Assembly (NCBI GenBank): GCA_012838345.1
Contig: DUPK01000031.1
Span: forward strand, 1 to 35,573
Direction of reading: 5' to 3'
Source: Clostridiales bacterium
GTDB taxonomy: Bacteria; Bacillota; Clostridia; Oscillospirales; Oscillospiraceae
DNA: 35,573 nucleotides
Part shown: positions 17,260 to 25,250 of the stretch, in pieces
How the letters are laid out: every line of letters begins with the position of its first letter
Position numbering within the stretch: the first letter of the stretch is position 1
Position numbers and translations under genes: made by a program
Notes under the pieces: model-generated
What the model was told of the DNA's origin: nothing
Database searches by the model: none
The model's input: only the letters and a program-made list of their open reading frames with translations

Positions 17260-20200
17260 TTACGGCTGCTTGGTTCCGCTTTCCGCATCGTCGGCCTGTG
17301 CGGCTTTGTAAGCGCGCACAAAGGCCGCCGCCTCGCCCAAAACATCGCCGGAATTTTTTATTTTCAGGCTTATTCTAGGCTCGTTTCCGGCCTCAATTTT
17401 GATTCTGCCCTTAAACGCCGGGTTTTCATACAGCGCCGAAACCTGCCTCATGTCAAAGTCCGTAAGCTTGAAAATTATCCTGCCGGCTTTCTGGGAGATT
17501 TCGGATATGCCGGCGTGCTCGGCTTCGCCGCGCAGGAGAGCGACCCGGATGAGAGTATTGACGCTCCTCGGCGGGTCTCCAAAGCGGTCAACCAGCTCGT
17601 CGGTGATGTCGTCGGCGTCTTCCTCGGTCCTTATCTGGGCTATGCGCCGGTATAGGTCCATTCTCTGCTCGGGGGAGGGCACGTACCTCTCCGGAATGTT
17701 TGCCGATACCGCCAGGTCTGCCGAGCACTCCACGCGCTTCGGCGGCTTTTCCCCGCGCTCTTCGAGTATTGCTTCCTCAAGCAGCTTAATGTACATGTCG
17801 TAGCCCACAGAGAGCATATGGCCCGACTGCTCGGCGCCGAGCAGGTTTCCGGCTCCCCGGATTTCGAGGTCGCGCATCGCTATCTTGAAACCGGAGTTGA
17901 ATTCGGCAAACTCGCGAATCGCGGCAAGGCGCTTGCTCGCCACCTCCGTGAGGACCTTGCCCGGCCTGAACGTAAGGTAGGCAAAAGCCCTGCGGTGGCT
18001 CCTGCCCACCCGCCCGCGGATCTGGTGCAGCTGCCCGAGCCCCAGTTTGTCCGCGTCCTCGATTATCAGAGTGTTGACGTTCGGGATGTCTATGCCCGTC
18101 TCTATAATCGTCGTGCAGACAAGAATCTGTATCTCGTTTGCCATCATCCGCTCCATAATACCGGAGAGGCTGTCCTCGTCCATCTGCCCGTGAGCGACCG
18201 CTATCGTCACTCCCTCCAGCAGTTTTGAGAGCCTTGCGGCAGTGCGGTCTATTGTTTCGATGCGGTTGTGCAGGTAATAGACCTGTCCGCCGCGCGCAAG
18301 CTCGCGCCTTATAGCGTCCGCGATAACGCCCCAGTCGTGCTCCAGCACGTAGGTCTGGACAGGGTGCCTGTCCTGCGGGGGCTCCTCAATCATCGACATA
18401 TCCCGTATGCCTGAAAGAGCCATGCTCAAAGTGCGCGGTATGGGCGTTGCAGTGAGCGTCAGAACGTCTATGAACTTCGACATCTCCTTTAGGCGCTCCT
18501 TGTGCGTAACGCCGAAGCGCTGTTCCTCGTCTACAATCAGAAGCCCTAAGTCTTTAAACTCAACGTCCTTCTGCAGGAGCCTGTGAGTTCCTATTATTAT
18601 GTCGGCGGCGCCGCTCTTGATGTTCCTTATGGCCTGCTTGATTTCTGCGTTTGTTCTAAAACGGCTCAAAACTTCCACTCGGACGGGGAAGTTGGAAAAC
18701 CTTCTCATCACCGTGACGTAATGCTGCTGGGCAAGTACCGTAGTCGGGACGAGGATAGCCGCCTGCTTGCCGTCGAGAATGCACTTCATTACCGCGCGCA
18801 GGGCAACCTCTGTCTTGCCGTAGCCGACATCTCCGCAGAGGAGTCTGTCCATAGGCACGGGCTTTTCCATGTCCGTCTTAATCTCAGTTATGGCGCGAAG
18901 CTGGTCCTCAGTCTCTGTATACTCGAAACTGTCCTCAAAATCCTTCTGCCAGCTCGAATCCGGGGAAAAGGCAAAGCCGGAGCTTCTGCTTCTTGCGGCA
19001 TACAGCTCGATAAGCTTTTTGGCAAGCTCCTTTGCCATGCCCTTGGCCTTGGACTTTGCCTTCTGCCAGTCCGTGCCTCCGAGCTTTGAGAGCCTGACCG
19101 GCTTATCCTCGCCGCCCGAGCCTATATACTTTGAAACGAGGTCAAGCTGAGTCGCGGGTACATAGAGGCTGTCGGTTCCCGAATAGGCTATTTTTATATA
19201 GTCCTTCTGAACGCCGTCCACAGGTATCTGGAAAATGCCCATAAAGCGGCCTATGCCGTGGTGCTCGTGCACAACCAGGTCGCCGGGCGAGAGGTCCGTA
19301 TAGCTTTGAATCTTCTGCCTATTCTTGCTTGTCTTCCTTTTAGGGGTGTAGCGCTTGGCAGAACCGGTCAGCTGGCCCTCGGTGATAATAGCGATTTTAG
19401 AACCCGGGTACTCCGCCCCCGCCGAGAGGGAGCCGATACCGATAATGCAGGTACCGTGCTCGGGGATTTTTCTGAGGTTAAAACCGAGCGCCGAGGGTAT
19501 GCCGTGCTTATCAAGGTACTCCTTGAGCTTTTTCGCCCTTTCCTCATCCGATGCCAGCAGAACGGTGCTGTAGCCGCTTTTGAGGTAGTGAACAAGATCG
19601 CTCGCCGCAGTCTCCATGCTGCCCCCGTAAGCGGGGAGCTGCTTTGCGGTCATATAGAGAATCGTTTTCGGCGGCACCGGGTAGGAAGAGCCGGTGAAGC
19701 TGTCGAGCATGACAAATGCGTGCCCGGAAAGCTTCTCGCAAACTTCCGGCCAATCCATGCAAAAATGGGTGAGGGACCCGTCAAGCACACCCGACTCAAG
19801 CAGGGTGTCTATATCCTGGGTTAGCTGCCAGAGGTAGTTTTTCGCCTTCTCCTGCGCTCTTACCGGCTCTATCAGTATTACGATTGCATCGTAAGATATA
19901 TAATCGGCCGCGGTTTCAAATTCCGGGTATAATAGATGCATATACCTGTCAGCGGCGGGGAAGCTTCGTTTGTTCTGCAGGCGCTCAATATCGGAGGAGA
20001 CTGTTTCCAAAAGCTCCTTTTTGGCCGTCTTGCGGCGCGCAATCTTCTGAGAAAGCTCAATCAGCTCGTCCAATAAGCCTTCCTCGCCTCCGTCGTACAG
20101 CCCCGCAAGGCTTTCGGCGACGGGCAGAATATCGGCTGAGGTGATATTCTCAATCCTTCTCTGGGTCGATATATCGAAAATGCCCATGGAGTCTATCTCG

Positions 20201-20793
20201 TCTCCAAAGAGCTCGCAGCGAACAGGATTCGGGAGCGCGGGCGAGTAAAAATCCAAAATTCCGCCGTGTATGGCGAACTGACCGACGCCCTCCACCTGCT
20301 CCGAGCGCCTGTAGCCTGAGGCCACAAGCCTTTCCGCCGTCTCGCTGAGCTTTATCTCCATTCCTAGCTTGAGCGTAAGCTGTGCAGACATGAGCCTCTG
20401 CCCGGGGACTGAGCGCTGCATCAGCGCGTCGGGTGTCGTGACAACGACGCTGGCTCTGCCCGTAGCCATCTCGTAGAGGGTCTTTATCCGCTCCTGCTCG
20501 ACTGTGCGTGAAACGCCCTCTGCGTTGTAAAACGTAAACTCGCGCGCGGTGAGCGTATGGCACTGCTCCTCGGTCAGCGAGCTTATATCGTTTGCCATGC
20601 GGTTCATTTCGAGCTCGTCGGAGCAGATTATAATAACCTGCTTACGGAGCAGGCGCCGGAGCGTCGCTGCGACATGGGCTTTGTGTATATTTTCTAGGCC
20701 GCTCAGGACGAGAGGGCACAGGCCGCCGTCAATCCTGGCGATAAGCTCTTCAATTTCGGGCTCTCTTCGGATACCCTCCGATAAGGCCAGCAA
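17260..20793 (-). CDS. mfd: Transcription-repair coupling factor Mfd
   Basis: This 1177-residue ATPase displaces RNA polymerase stalled at DNA damage and recruits UvrA. Domains in order: UvrB-like D1-D2 (about 15-300), a linker domain, the RNA-polymerase-interacting CarD-like domain (about 490-560; GDLVVHEHHGIGRF), RecG-like helicase lobes with Walker A CGDVGYGKTE (about 650-660), DEEQRFG (about 748-754) and TATPIPRTL, and the C-terminal TRCF domain (about 1040-1130). Length is close to the B. subtilis protein. The start is TTG 20793: an in-frame stop lies shortly upstream with no other start between. The ribosome site is weak (GGTGA). Confidence 0.96.
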   Translation of the reverse strand: MLALSEGIRREPEIEELIARIDGGLCPLVLSGLENIHKAHVAATLRRLLRKQVIIICSDELEMNRMANDISSLTEEQCHTLTAREFTFYNAEGVSRTVEQERIKTLYEMATGRASVVVTTPDALMQRSVPGQRLMSAQLTLKLGMEIKLSETAERLVASGYRRSEQVEGVGQFAIHGGILDFYSPALPNPVRCELFGDEIDSMGIFDISTQRRIENITSADILPVAESLAGLYDGGEEGLLDELIELSQKIARRKTAKKELLETVSSDIERLQNKRSFPAADRYMHLLYPEFETAADYISYDAIVILIEPVRAQEKAKNYLWQLTQDIDTLLESGVLDGSLTHFCMDWPEVCEKLSGHAFVMLDSFTGSSYPVPPKTILYMTAKQLPAYGGSMETAASDLVHYLKSGYSTVLLASDEERAKKLKEYLDKHGIPSALGFNLRKIPEHGTCIIGIGSLSAGAEYPGSKIAIITEGQLTGSAKRYTPKRKTSKNRQKIQSYTDLSPGDLVVHEHHGIGRFMGIFQIPVDGVQKDYIKIAYSGTDSLYVPATQLDLVSKYIGSGGEDKPVRLSKLGGTDWQKAKSKAKGMAKELAKKLIELYAARSRSSGFAFSPDSSWQKDFEDSFEYTETEDQLRAITEIKTDMEKPVPMDRLLCGDVGYGKTEVALRAVMKCILDGKQAAILVPTTVLAQQHYVTVMRRFSNFPVRVEVLSRFRTNAEIKQAIRNIKSGAADIIIGTHRLLQKDVEFKDLGLLIVDEEQRFGVTHKERLKEMSKFIDVLTLTATPIPRTLSMALSGIRDMSMIEEPPQDRHPVQTYVLEHDWGVIADAIRRELARGGQVYYLHNRIETIDRTAARLSKLLEGVTIAVAHGQMDEDSLSGIMERMMANEIQILVCTTIIETGIDIPNVNTLIIEDADKLGLGQLHQIRGRVGRSHRRAFAYLTFRPGKVLTEVASKRLAAIREFAEFNSGFKIAMRDLEIRGAGNLLGAEQSGHMLSVGYDMYIKLLEEAILEERGEKPPKRVECSADLAVSANIPERYVPSPEQRMDLYRRIAQIRTEEDADDITDELVDRFGDPPRSVNTLIRVALLRGEAEHAGISEISQKAGRIIFKLTDFDMRQVSALYENPAFKGRIKIEAGNEPRISLKIKNSGDVLGEAAAFVRAYKAAQADDAESGTKQP

Positions 20794-20866
20794 GAATTCA
20801 CCAACTTTCTGCTAAAATATGGAAAGATATGGGCGCAACTAACCCTAATCTACATCCATTCCTGTT

Positions 20867-20895
20867 ATACTACATCTTTCCGCCGAACTTTTCAA
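20867..20895 (-). promoter_or_regulatory. Promoter of mfd
   Basis: On the minus strand: TTGAAA (+ strand 20890-20895), 17-base spacer, TAGTAT (+ strand 20867-20872). The leader would be about 65 bases. Confidence 0.6.
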
Positions 20896-20970
20896 GAGTA
20901 AACCCATTAATACTGTATGTAAGTGGCCATATAATATTAACATAGCTTTACTTGTTTAATTCCCTCGCTA

Positions 20971-20998
20971 TTGCATTAATTGTGAAATGGTATATAAT
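20971..20998 (+). promoter_or_regulatory. Promoter of queH
   Basis: TTGCAT (20971-20976), 16-base spacer, TATAAT (20993-20998). Transcription would start near 21005, leaving a leader too short for a riboswitch. Confidence 0.65.
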
Positions 20999-21018
20999 CT
21001 TGGGAAGGGGTGTGTAAA

Positions 21019-21621
21019 GTGTCGGAGAACTATCAAAAAATGTTTGAGGACACCATAGCTTCGCTCGGAGGCAGGACTCCGAGTCTGCTTCTGCACGCCT
21101 GCTGCGCCCCCTGTTTAAGCTCCGTGCTTGAGCGCCTCGGAGAGCATTTTTCCGTAACCGTGCTATACTATAACCCCAACATTTTTCCGCCCGATGAATA
21201 TGAAAAGCGCCTTTCCGAGATTCAAAAGCTTCTTGGGCTTCTGGAAACCGGAAACACCGTGAACCTGCTCTGCGGCGAGTACAATCCCGGAAACTACCGC
21301 AATCTTACCGGCGGCATGGAAAAAGAGCCCGAGGGCGGTACACGCTGCCGCCTGTGCTTTGAGCTGCGTTTGGGGGAGACCGCCAGGCTCGCGAGGGAGG
21401 GGGGCTTTGACTATTTCACAACCACCCTTACGGTGAGCCCGCACAAGAACGCCGCTTTGCTGAATGCCATCGGGGGAGCGATGAGCGAAAAATACGGAGT
21501 GCTCTACCTGTTTTCGGACTTTAAAAAGCGCGACGGCTACAAACGCTCGATAGAGCTTTCAAATACTTACGGGCTGTACCGGCAAAACTACTGCGGCTGC
21601 GAGTTCTCAAAACGGGCCTGA
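21019..21621 (+). CDS. queH: Epoxyqueuosine reductase QueH
   Basis: A 200-residue iron-sulfur protein (former DUF208) for the last step of queuosine formation, epoxyqueuosine to queuosine in tRNA. Cysteine motifs HACCAPC (26-32), CRLC (110-113) and NYCGC (190-194) are all present, together with YYNPNIFPPDEY and TLTVSPHKNA. The start GTG 21019 has AGGGG eight bases before it; GTG 21010 lacks spacing. QueH is the non-orthologous replacement of QueG. The following gene encodes the QueT importer, so the pair fits uptake of a queuosine precursor and completion of the modification. Confidence 0.93.
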   Translation: MSENYQKMFEDTIASLGGRTPSLLLHACCAPCLSSVLERLGEHFSVTVLYYNPNIFPPDEYEKRLSEIQKLLGLLETGNTVNLLCGEYNPGNYRNLTGGMEKEPEGGTRCRLCFELRLGETARLAREGGFDYFTTTLTVSPHKNAALLNAIGGAMSEKYGVLYLFSDFKKRDGYKRSIELSNTYGLYRQNYCGCEFSKRA

Positions 21622-21636
21622 GCGAAACTAAATCGT

Positions 21637-21691
21637 TATAATGTCTATCACGACAGGTGCCATCACCCTGTCGAAAAACAAAAAAATGGAG
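21637..21691 (+). promoter_or_regulatory. Structured leader of queT (possible preQ1-type switch)
   Basis: A TATAAT (21637-21642) without a clear -35 is followed by a hairpin, CGACAGG (21651-21657) with CCTGTCG (21667-21673) and a nine-base loop. An A-rich tail then runs into the SD GGAG (21688-21691). Short hairpin plus A-rich tail is the layout of preQ1-I switches, but the loop does not clearly match the consensus I remember. Confidence 0.35.
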
Positions 21692-21699
21692 TGAATAAA

Positions 21700-22200
21700 T
21701 TGAACAACCTTACCATTCGCAAGCTGACATTTGTCGCGGTGATTGCCGCAGTCTACGCCGCTCTAACCCTGGCGCTCGCGCCCATCTCATACGGCCCGGT
21801 TCAGTTCCGCCTGTCCGAGGTTCTGTGCATCCTGCCCTATTTCTTTCCCTCCACAATATGGGGGCTGTTTGTGGGTTGCGCCCTTTCAAACCTCTTCGGG
21901 GGCTACGGGGTGCTCGACATTGTGTTCGGGTCACTGGCTACGCTTCTGGCGGGCTACTGCACTTCGAAGATACGATTCCGCCCACTGGCCCTGCTGCCGG
22001 TCGTTGTCATCAACGCGGTTGTGGTCGGGGCGGTCATAGCCTTGTCTTCCACGCCTCATGCTTTCTGGGAGGGCTTTTCCGTAAACGCCGTGCAAATCGG
22101 GCTGTCCGAGTTTGGAGTTATGTATATTATCGGCCTGCCGCTGCTCTATATTCTGCCGAGATACAAGTTGTTTAACGAACTAAAGAATGACCTTGCATAA
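21700..22200 (+). CDS. queT: QueT-family ECF substrate-binding membrane protein
   Basis: A 166-residue membrane protein with about five to six hydrophobic segments, the size of an ECF S-component. The stretch PISYGPVQFRLSEVLCILPYF (given in part: QFRLSEVL) is the QueT family mark, as is the SNLFGGYGVLDIVFGSLATL segment. It should import queuine or preQ1 with a shared ECF energising module encoded elsewhere. TTG 21700 is preferred because GGAG lies eight bases ahead; GTG 21691 overlaps that site. It follows queH by 78 bases and precedes galU by 13. Confidence 0.88.
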   Translation: MNNLTIRKLTFVAVIAAVYAALTLALAPISYGPVQFRLSEVLCILPYFFPSTIWGLFVGCALSNLFGGYGVLDIVFGSLATLLAGYCTSKIRFRPLALLPVVVINAVVVGAVIALSSTPHAFWEGFSVNAVQIGLSEFGVMYIIGLPLLYILPRYKLFNELKNDLA

Positions 22201-22213
22201 ACGGGAGGTTAAC

Positions 22214-23083
22214 ATGAAAGTCAGAAAAGCCGTCATCCCCGCGGCGGGAATCGGCAGCCGCATGCTGCCTGCAACTAAGTCCATACCCAAGGAGATGCTG
22301 CCCCTGGTGGACAGGCCTGTAATTCAATACATAATTGAAGAGGCCGTGGCATCGGGGATTGAGGATATACTCATTATCACAAACCGCGGCAAGGGCCCGA
22401 TGGAGGACTATTTCGATTATTTCCCCGAGCTTGAGCTGCGCCTCGAGGCCGATAAAAAGTACGATTATCTCAACTCGGTGAAAAGGCCCGCGGACCTTGC
22501 TAACATCTATTTCCTGCGCCAGAAGGAGACCCGCGGCCTCGGACACGCCGTGGGACGCGCCCGTACCTTTGTGGGGGACGAGCCCTTTGCGGTTTTGCTC
22601 GGCGACGACATCATGAAGTCGAAGGTTCCCGTCACAAAGCAGCTTATCGACGCAGCGGAGAAGTACGGAGCCTCGGCGGTCGGCACGCAGGCTGTGCCGG
22701 ACGAGGCGCTCGCGCGCTATTCCTCGCTAAAAATTGAAGCTCTCGAGGAGAACATATACCGTGTTACGGACATGGTTGAAAAGCCGAAGCCTTCGGAGCG
22801 CTTTTCAAACTATGCGATACTCGGCCGCTATGTCCTCACTCCCGATATTTTCGATATACTGGACGGGCTTGAGCCCGGCTATGGCGGCGAGATACAGCTG
22901 ACCGACGGGCTTAAAAAGCTCTGTGCCGTGTCGCCCATGGTTGCCGTGGACTTTGAGGGAGTGCGCTACGATACGGGCAACCTCAAAGGTTACCTTGAGG
23001 CCACGATAGACTTCGCCCTCGACCACGATGAGACCGGCGAGTGGCTCCGGGAGTACCTGAAAAGCAAATCCGAATTACTTTAA
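22214..23083 (+). CDS. galU: UTP-glucose-1-phosphate uridylyltransferase
   Basis: A 289-residue enzyme making UDP-glucose, precursor for glycolipid and wall glycans. The N-terminal nucleotide loop AGIGSRMLPATKSIPKEML (11-29), QYIIEEAVASGIEDIL, LGDDIM and VEKPKP are all present, as is the late GVRYDTGNLKGYL. Length is typical. ATG 22214 has GGGAGG five bases ahead; upstream frame extension would run into queT. It is probably read through from queT although function is unrelated. Confidence 0.95.
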   Translation: MKVRKAVIPAAGIGSRMLPATKSIPKEMLPLVDRPVIQYIIEEAVASGIEDILIITNRGKGPMEDYFDYFPELELRLEADKKYDYLNSVKRPADLANIYFLRQKETRGLGHAVGRARTFVGDEPFAVLLGDDIMKSKVPVTKQLIDAAEKYGASAVGTQAVPDEALARYSSLKIEALEENIYRVTDMVEKPKPSERFSNYAILGRYVLTPDIFDILDGLEPGYGGEIQLTDGLKKLCAVSPMVAVDFEGVRYDTGNLKGYLEATIDFALDHDETGEWLREYLKSKSELL

Positions 23084-23106
23084 TTGCCTAAAAGCTGCAA
23101 AATTAG

Positions 23107-23134
23107 TTGACAATTGCGGTAATATGTGTATAAT
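23107..23134 (+). promoter_or_regulatory. Strong promoter of rpsF-ssb-rpsR
   Basis: TTGACA (23107-23112), 16-base spacer, TATAAT (23129-23134): both boxes match consensus exactly. The start would be near 23141. Confidence 0.85.
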
Positions 23135-23140
23135 TAATTA

Positions 23141-23228
23141 GTCTAGGATGCCGCTATTGCGGCATGCCATATATATTCCTTGCCCGCGTATTAAGCGGGC
23201 CATAAGTCCAGAAGGAGGTGCAAAAGAA
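23141..23228 (+). promoter_or_regulatory. Structured 5' leader of rpsF
   Basis: Two perfect hairpins lie in the leader: ATGCCGC-TATT-GCGGCAT (23148-23165) and GCCCGC-GTATTAA-GCGGGC (23182-23200). TTCCTT (23176-23181) can pair with AAGGAG (23212-23217), part of the SD, closing the second hairpin. This would hide the ribosome site. Autoregulation by the S6:S18 pair through such leaders is known in other bacteria; I could not confirm its CCG motif. Confidence 0.45.
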
Positions 23229-23525
23229 ATGGCAAAAGTTACAGACAGCTACGAGGTTATGTATATCATCGACCCGACATTGAGCGAAGAGGATATTAAT
23301 GCCATCGTAGAAAAGTTCAAAGCGCTCGTCGAGGCCAACGGTACACTTAATGAGTTGGAGCTGATAGGTAAGCGCCGTCTTGCTTATGCAATAAACTACA
23401 AGACGGAGGGCTACTATGTCCTCATGAAGTTCGCATCGGCTCCGTCTTTCCCCGCCGAGCTCAAGCGCGTGCTTGGAATCACGGAAGGCATTATGCGCTC
23501 GCTCATCACTGTTATTACGGGCTAG
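23229..23525 (+). CDS. rpsF: 30S ribosomal protein S6
   Basis: A 98-residue ribosomal protein that pairs with S18 in the platform of the small subunit. YEVMYIIDPTLSEEDI and LIGKRRLAYAINYKTEGYYVLMKF are characteristic. ATG 23229 has AAGGAGGTG in front. The open frame continues 27 codons upstream into the leader hairpins, so the longer reading is not the start. It is first in rpsF-ssb-rpsR. Confidence 0.97.
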   Translation: MAKVTDSYEVMYIIDPTLSEEDINAIVEKFKALVEANGTLNELELIGKRRLAYAINYKTEGYYVLMKFASAPSFPAELKRVLGITEGIMRSLITVITG

Positions 23526-23537
23526 GAGGCGCGAATA

Positions 23538-24002
23538 ATGCTAAATCAGGTTGTCTTAATGGGTAGGCTTACGAGGGACCCGGAGCTGCGCCGCACTCCG
23601 AACGGCACTCCGGTGGCAAGCTTCACGCTTGCTGTCGAAAGGGACTTCAGCTCCCGCGAAACCGGCGAAAAACAGACCGATTTTATCGACATCGTGGCCT
23701 GGAGACACACGGCCGAGTTTGTGTCTAAGTATTTCTTTAAGGGCCAGATGGCCGCAGTAACGGGCCGGCTCCAGATTCGCGACTGGACGGACAGGGATGG
23801 CGGTAAGCGCAGGAGCGCCGAGGTCGTCGCCGAAAACGTCTATTTCGCCGACAGCAAGAGAGCTAGGGAGGACAGCGGCGATTATTCACCGCGAAGCGGC
23901 AATCTGCCCTTTGAAGATTCATATCCTTCCTCCGCCCCCTTTAGTATTGGCGAATCCGAATTTTCCGAGCTAGACGATGACGACGGAGATTTACCATTTT
24001 GA
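23538..24002 (+). CDS. ssb: Single-stranded DNA-binding protein
   Basis: A 154-residue SSB with an OB-fold over about residues 1-105 (VVLMGRLTRDPELRRTPNG, FTLAVERDF, DFIDIVAWRHTAEFVSKYF, GQMAAVTGRLQIRDW). A flexible Gly/Ser/Pro region follows, then the acidic tip DDDDGDLPF that recruits repair and replication partners. TAGGAGG precedes ATG 23538. Placement between rpsF and rpsR is the conserved Firmicutes arrangement. Confidence 0.97.
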   Translation: MLNQVVLMGRLTRDPELRRTPNGTPVASFTLAVERDFSSRETGEKQTDFIDIVAWRHTAEFVSKYFFKGQMAAVTGRLQIRDWTDRDGGKRRSAEVVAENVYFADSKRAREDSGDYSPRSGNLPFEDSYPSSAPFSIGESEFSELDDDDGDLPF

Positions 24003-24054
24003 TTTTCACGGGAACGCCCGATTATACATTACTCAATGATTGGAGGGTACCACA

Positions 24055-24303
24055 TTGGCAACGGAGAACACAAGGCCTCAGCGCGGCGGAAACCGCAAGC
24101 GCAGGAAGGTGTGTGCGTTCTGTGCTGAGAAGTCGCAGCACATCGACTACAAGGATACGGCCAAGCTTCGCCGCTTCCTTTCCGAACGCAGCAAGATTCT
24201 TCCCCGCAGAGCGACCGGCACTTGCGCCATGCATCAGCGTGAGCTGACCCAGGCGATAAAAAGAGCAAGACAGATAGCTTTACTTCCGTACGTTACGGAA
24301 TAA
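24055..24303 (+). CDS. rpsR: 30S ribosomal protein S18 (zinc-binding type)
   Basis: An 82-residue S18. KVCAFCAEK and [11 protein letters not shown] keep the Cys pairs/His expected of the zinc-carrying form, and [23 protein letters not shown] is the family core. The start is TTG 24055 with GGAGGG seven bases ahead; an in-frame codon at 24040 overlaps that SD. A zinc-type S18 implies that zinc limitation could matter, although no zinc-free paralogue is in view. Confidence 0.96.
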   Translation: MATENTRPQRGGNRKRRKVCAFCAEKSQHIDYKDTAKLRRFLSERSKILPRRATGTCAMHQRELTQAIKRARQIALLPYVTE

Positions 24304-24312
24304 TATAGACGG

Positions 24313-24345
24313 ATTAAGGCGCACCGAGGTGCGCCTTAATTTATA
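24313..24345. terminator. Bidirectional terminator between rpsR and the hexapeptide gene
   Basis: ATTAAGGCGCAC (24313-24324) pairs perfectly with GTGCGCCTTAAT (24329-24340) around CGAG. It is followed by TTAT on the plus strand and lies between convergent genes. Confidence 0.8.
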
Positions 24346-24351
24346 GCTTCT

Positions 24352-25059
24352 TTATTTTAGGTCGTGGACCTCGTTGTCGAGCGTCACAAGCGGCCTATCA
24401 TGGAAGACGCGCTTTCGGGAGGGGATAAAGCCCCTCACGTTTGTCGCGGGGTATATCCAGGTGTACTGCCCGATGTGCGTGCCCGGCTGGGTCACCGAGT
24501 TTGCCCCCAGCCTGGAGTTGTCGCCGAGGATGCAGCCGAAAAAGCCCGTGCCGAGGTCAATTCTTCCGTCCTCGGTTTTTACGGTGACGTTCGACTGGTC
24601 AAACTTCCGGTTTGCGGTTATCGCGCCGGAACCGATGCGCGCCGATTTTCCTATCACGCAGTCGCCCGCAAACGAGGTGCTCTGGATTTTTGCGCCGTTA
24701 AAGACCACACAGTGCTTCACCTCGCTGCAGTGGCCCAGAACGCAGTTGTCGCCAATTATTGTGTTCGGCCTTATAATCGCGCCAGGCATTATTTCACAGT
24801 TTTTACCTATATAGACCGGTCCTATTATCGTAACCCCGTTGTAGATGACGGTGCCCTCGCCTATGTAGTAATTGCCGTAAAAATCGCACTGGCCGAGGCA
24901 TTTGCCCAGGTTTTCCTTTACGTCCGGTTTTACGAGAAGCTCCTCCAGAAACCCATTGACCTTAGTAAGAGGTTCCCAGGGGTGTTTCATGCCCTCAAAA
25001 AAGCCGGGTATCGGAAACTTATCAAAATGTGAGAAGTAATAGCCAATATCCGTAACCAT
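24352..25059 (-). CDS. Stand-alone left-handed beta-helix (hexapeptide) protein, GlmU C-domain-like
   Basis: A 235-residue soluble protein. After a helical N-terminus of about 50 residues it shows many hexapeptide turns: YYIGEGTVIYNGVTIIG, YIGKNCEIMPGAIIRPN, TIIGDNCVLGHCSEVK, then CVIGKSARIGSGAITANRK and NSRLGANSVTQPGTHIG. The turn series resembles the acyltransferase domain of GlmU-like sugar-nucleotide enzymes but no nucleotidyltransferase domain is attached. The ITANRKFD loop sits where GlmU has its substrate loop. An acetyltransferase or sugar-nucleotide role is inference. GGGAGG precedes the ATG at 25057-25059. It is a single-gene unit with its own promoter. Confidence 0.8.
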   Translation of the reverse strand: MVTDIGYYFSHFDKFPIPGFFEGMKHPWEPLTKVNGFLEELLVKPDVKENLGKCLGQCDFYGNYYIGEGTVIYNGVTIIGPVYIGKNCEIMPGAIIRPNTIIGDNCVLGHCSEVKHCVVFNGAKIQSTSFAGDCVIGKSARIGSGAITANRKFDQSNVTVKTEDGRIDLGTGFFGCILGDNSRLGANSVTQPGTHIGQYTWIYPATNVRGFIPSRKRVFHDRPLVTLDNEVHDLK

Positions 25060-25116
25060 GTTTTAGCCTCCCAAAATAAATATCGGATTATGCCCGGTGA
25101 CTGCTATAACATCATA

Positions 25117-25145
25117 ATTATAATTAATGCAAAGCGTGAATGCAA
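25117..25145 (-). promoter_or_regulatory. Promoter of the hexapeptide gene
   Basis: On the minus strand: TTGCAT (+ strand 25140-25145), 17-base spacer, TATAAT (+ strand 25117-25122). Confidence 0.65.
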
Positions 25146-25162
25146 ACAAAAGAATTGTAAAT

Positions 25163-25193
25163 TTGACTGGAACAAATGTTTGCAGTGTAAAAT
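25163..25193 (+). promoter_or_regulatory. lexA promoter with SOS box in the spacer
   Basis: TTGACT (25163-25168) is followed at once by GGAACAAATGTTTG (25169-25182), a close match to the Firmicutes LexA box (CGAAC-N4-GTTCG). A -10 lies just after it (TGTAAA at 17 bases or TAAAAT at 19). Bound LexA would cover the promoter, giving autorepression. Confidence 0.75.
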
Positions 25194-25250
25194 ATTATGT
25201 GTTATACTTTAACAAACCTTTGCCAAACTTAAGCAGCGGGAGGGTGCGCT

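Noticed and set aside
23148-23228. N-terminal extension of S6
   Set aside because: The frame is open but encodes through leader hairpins, and the family start with a strong SD is at 23229.
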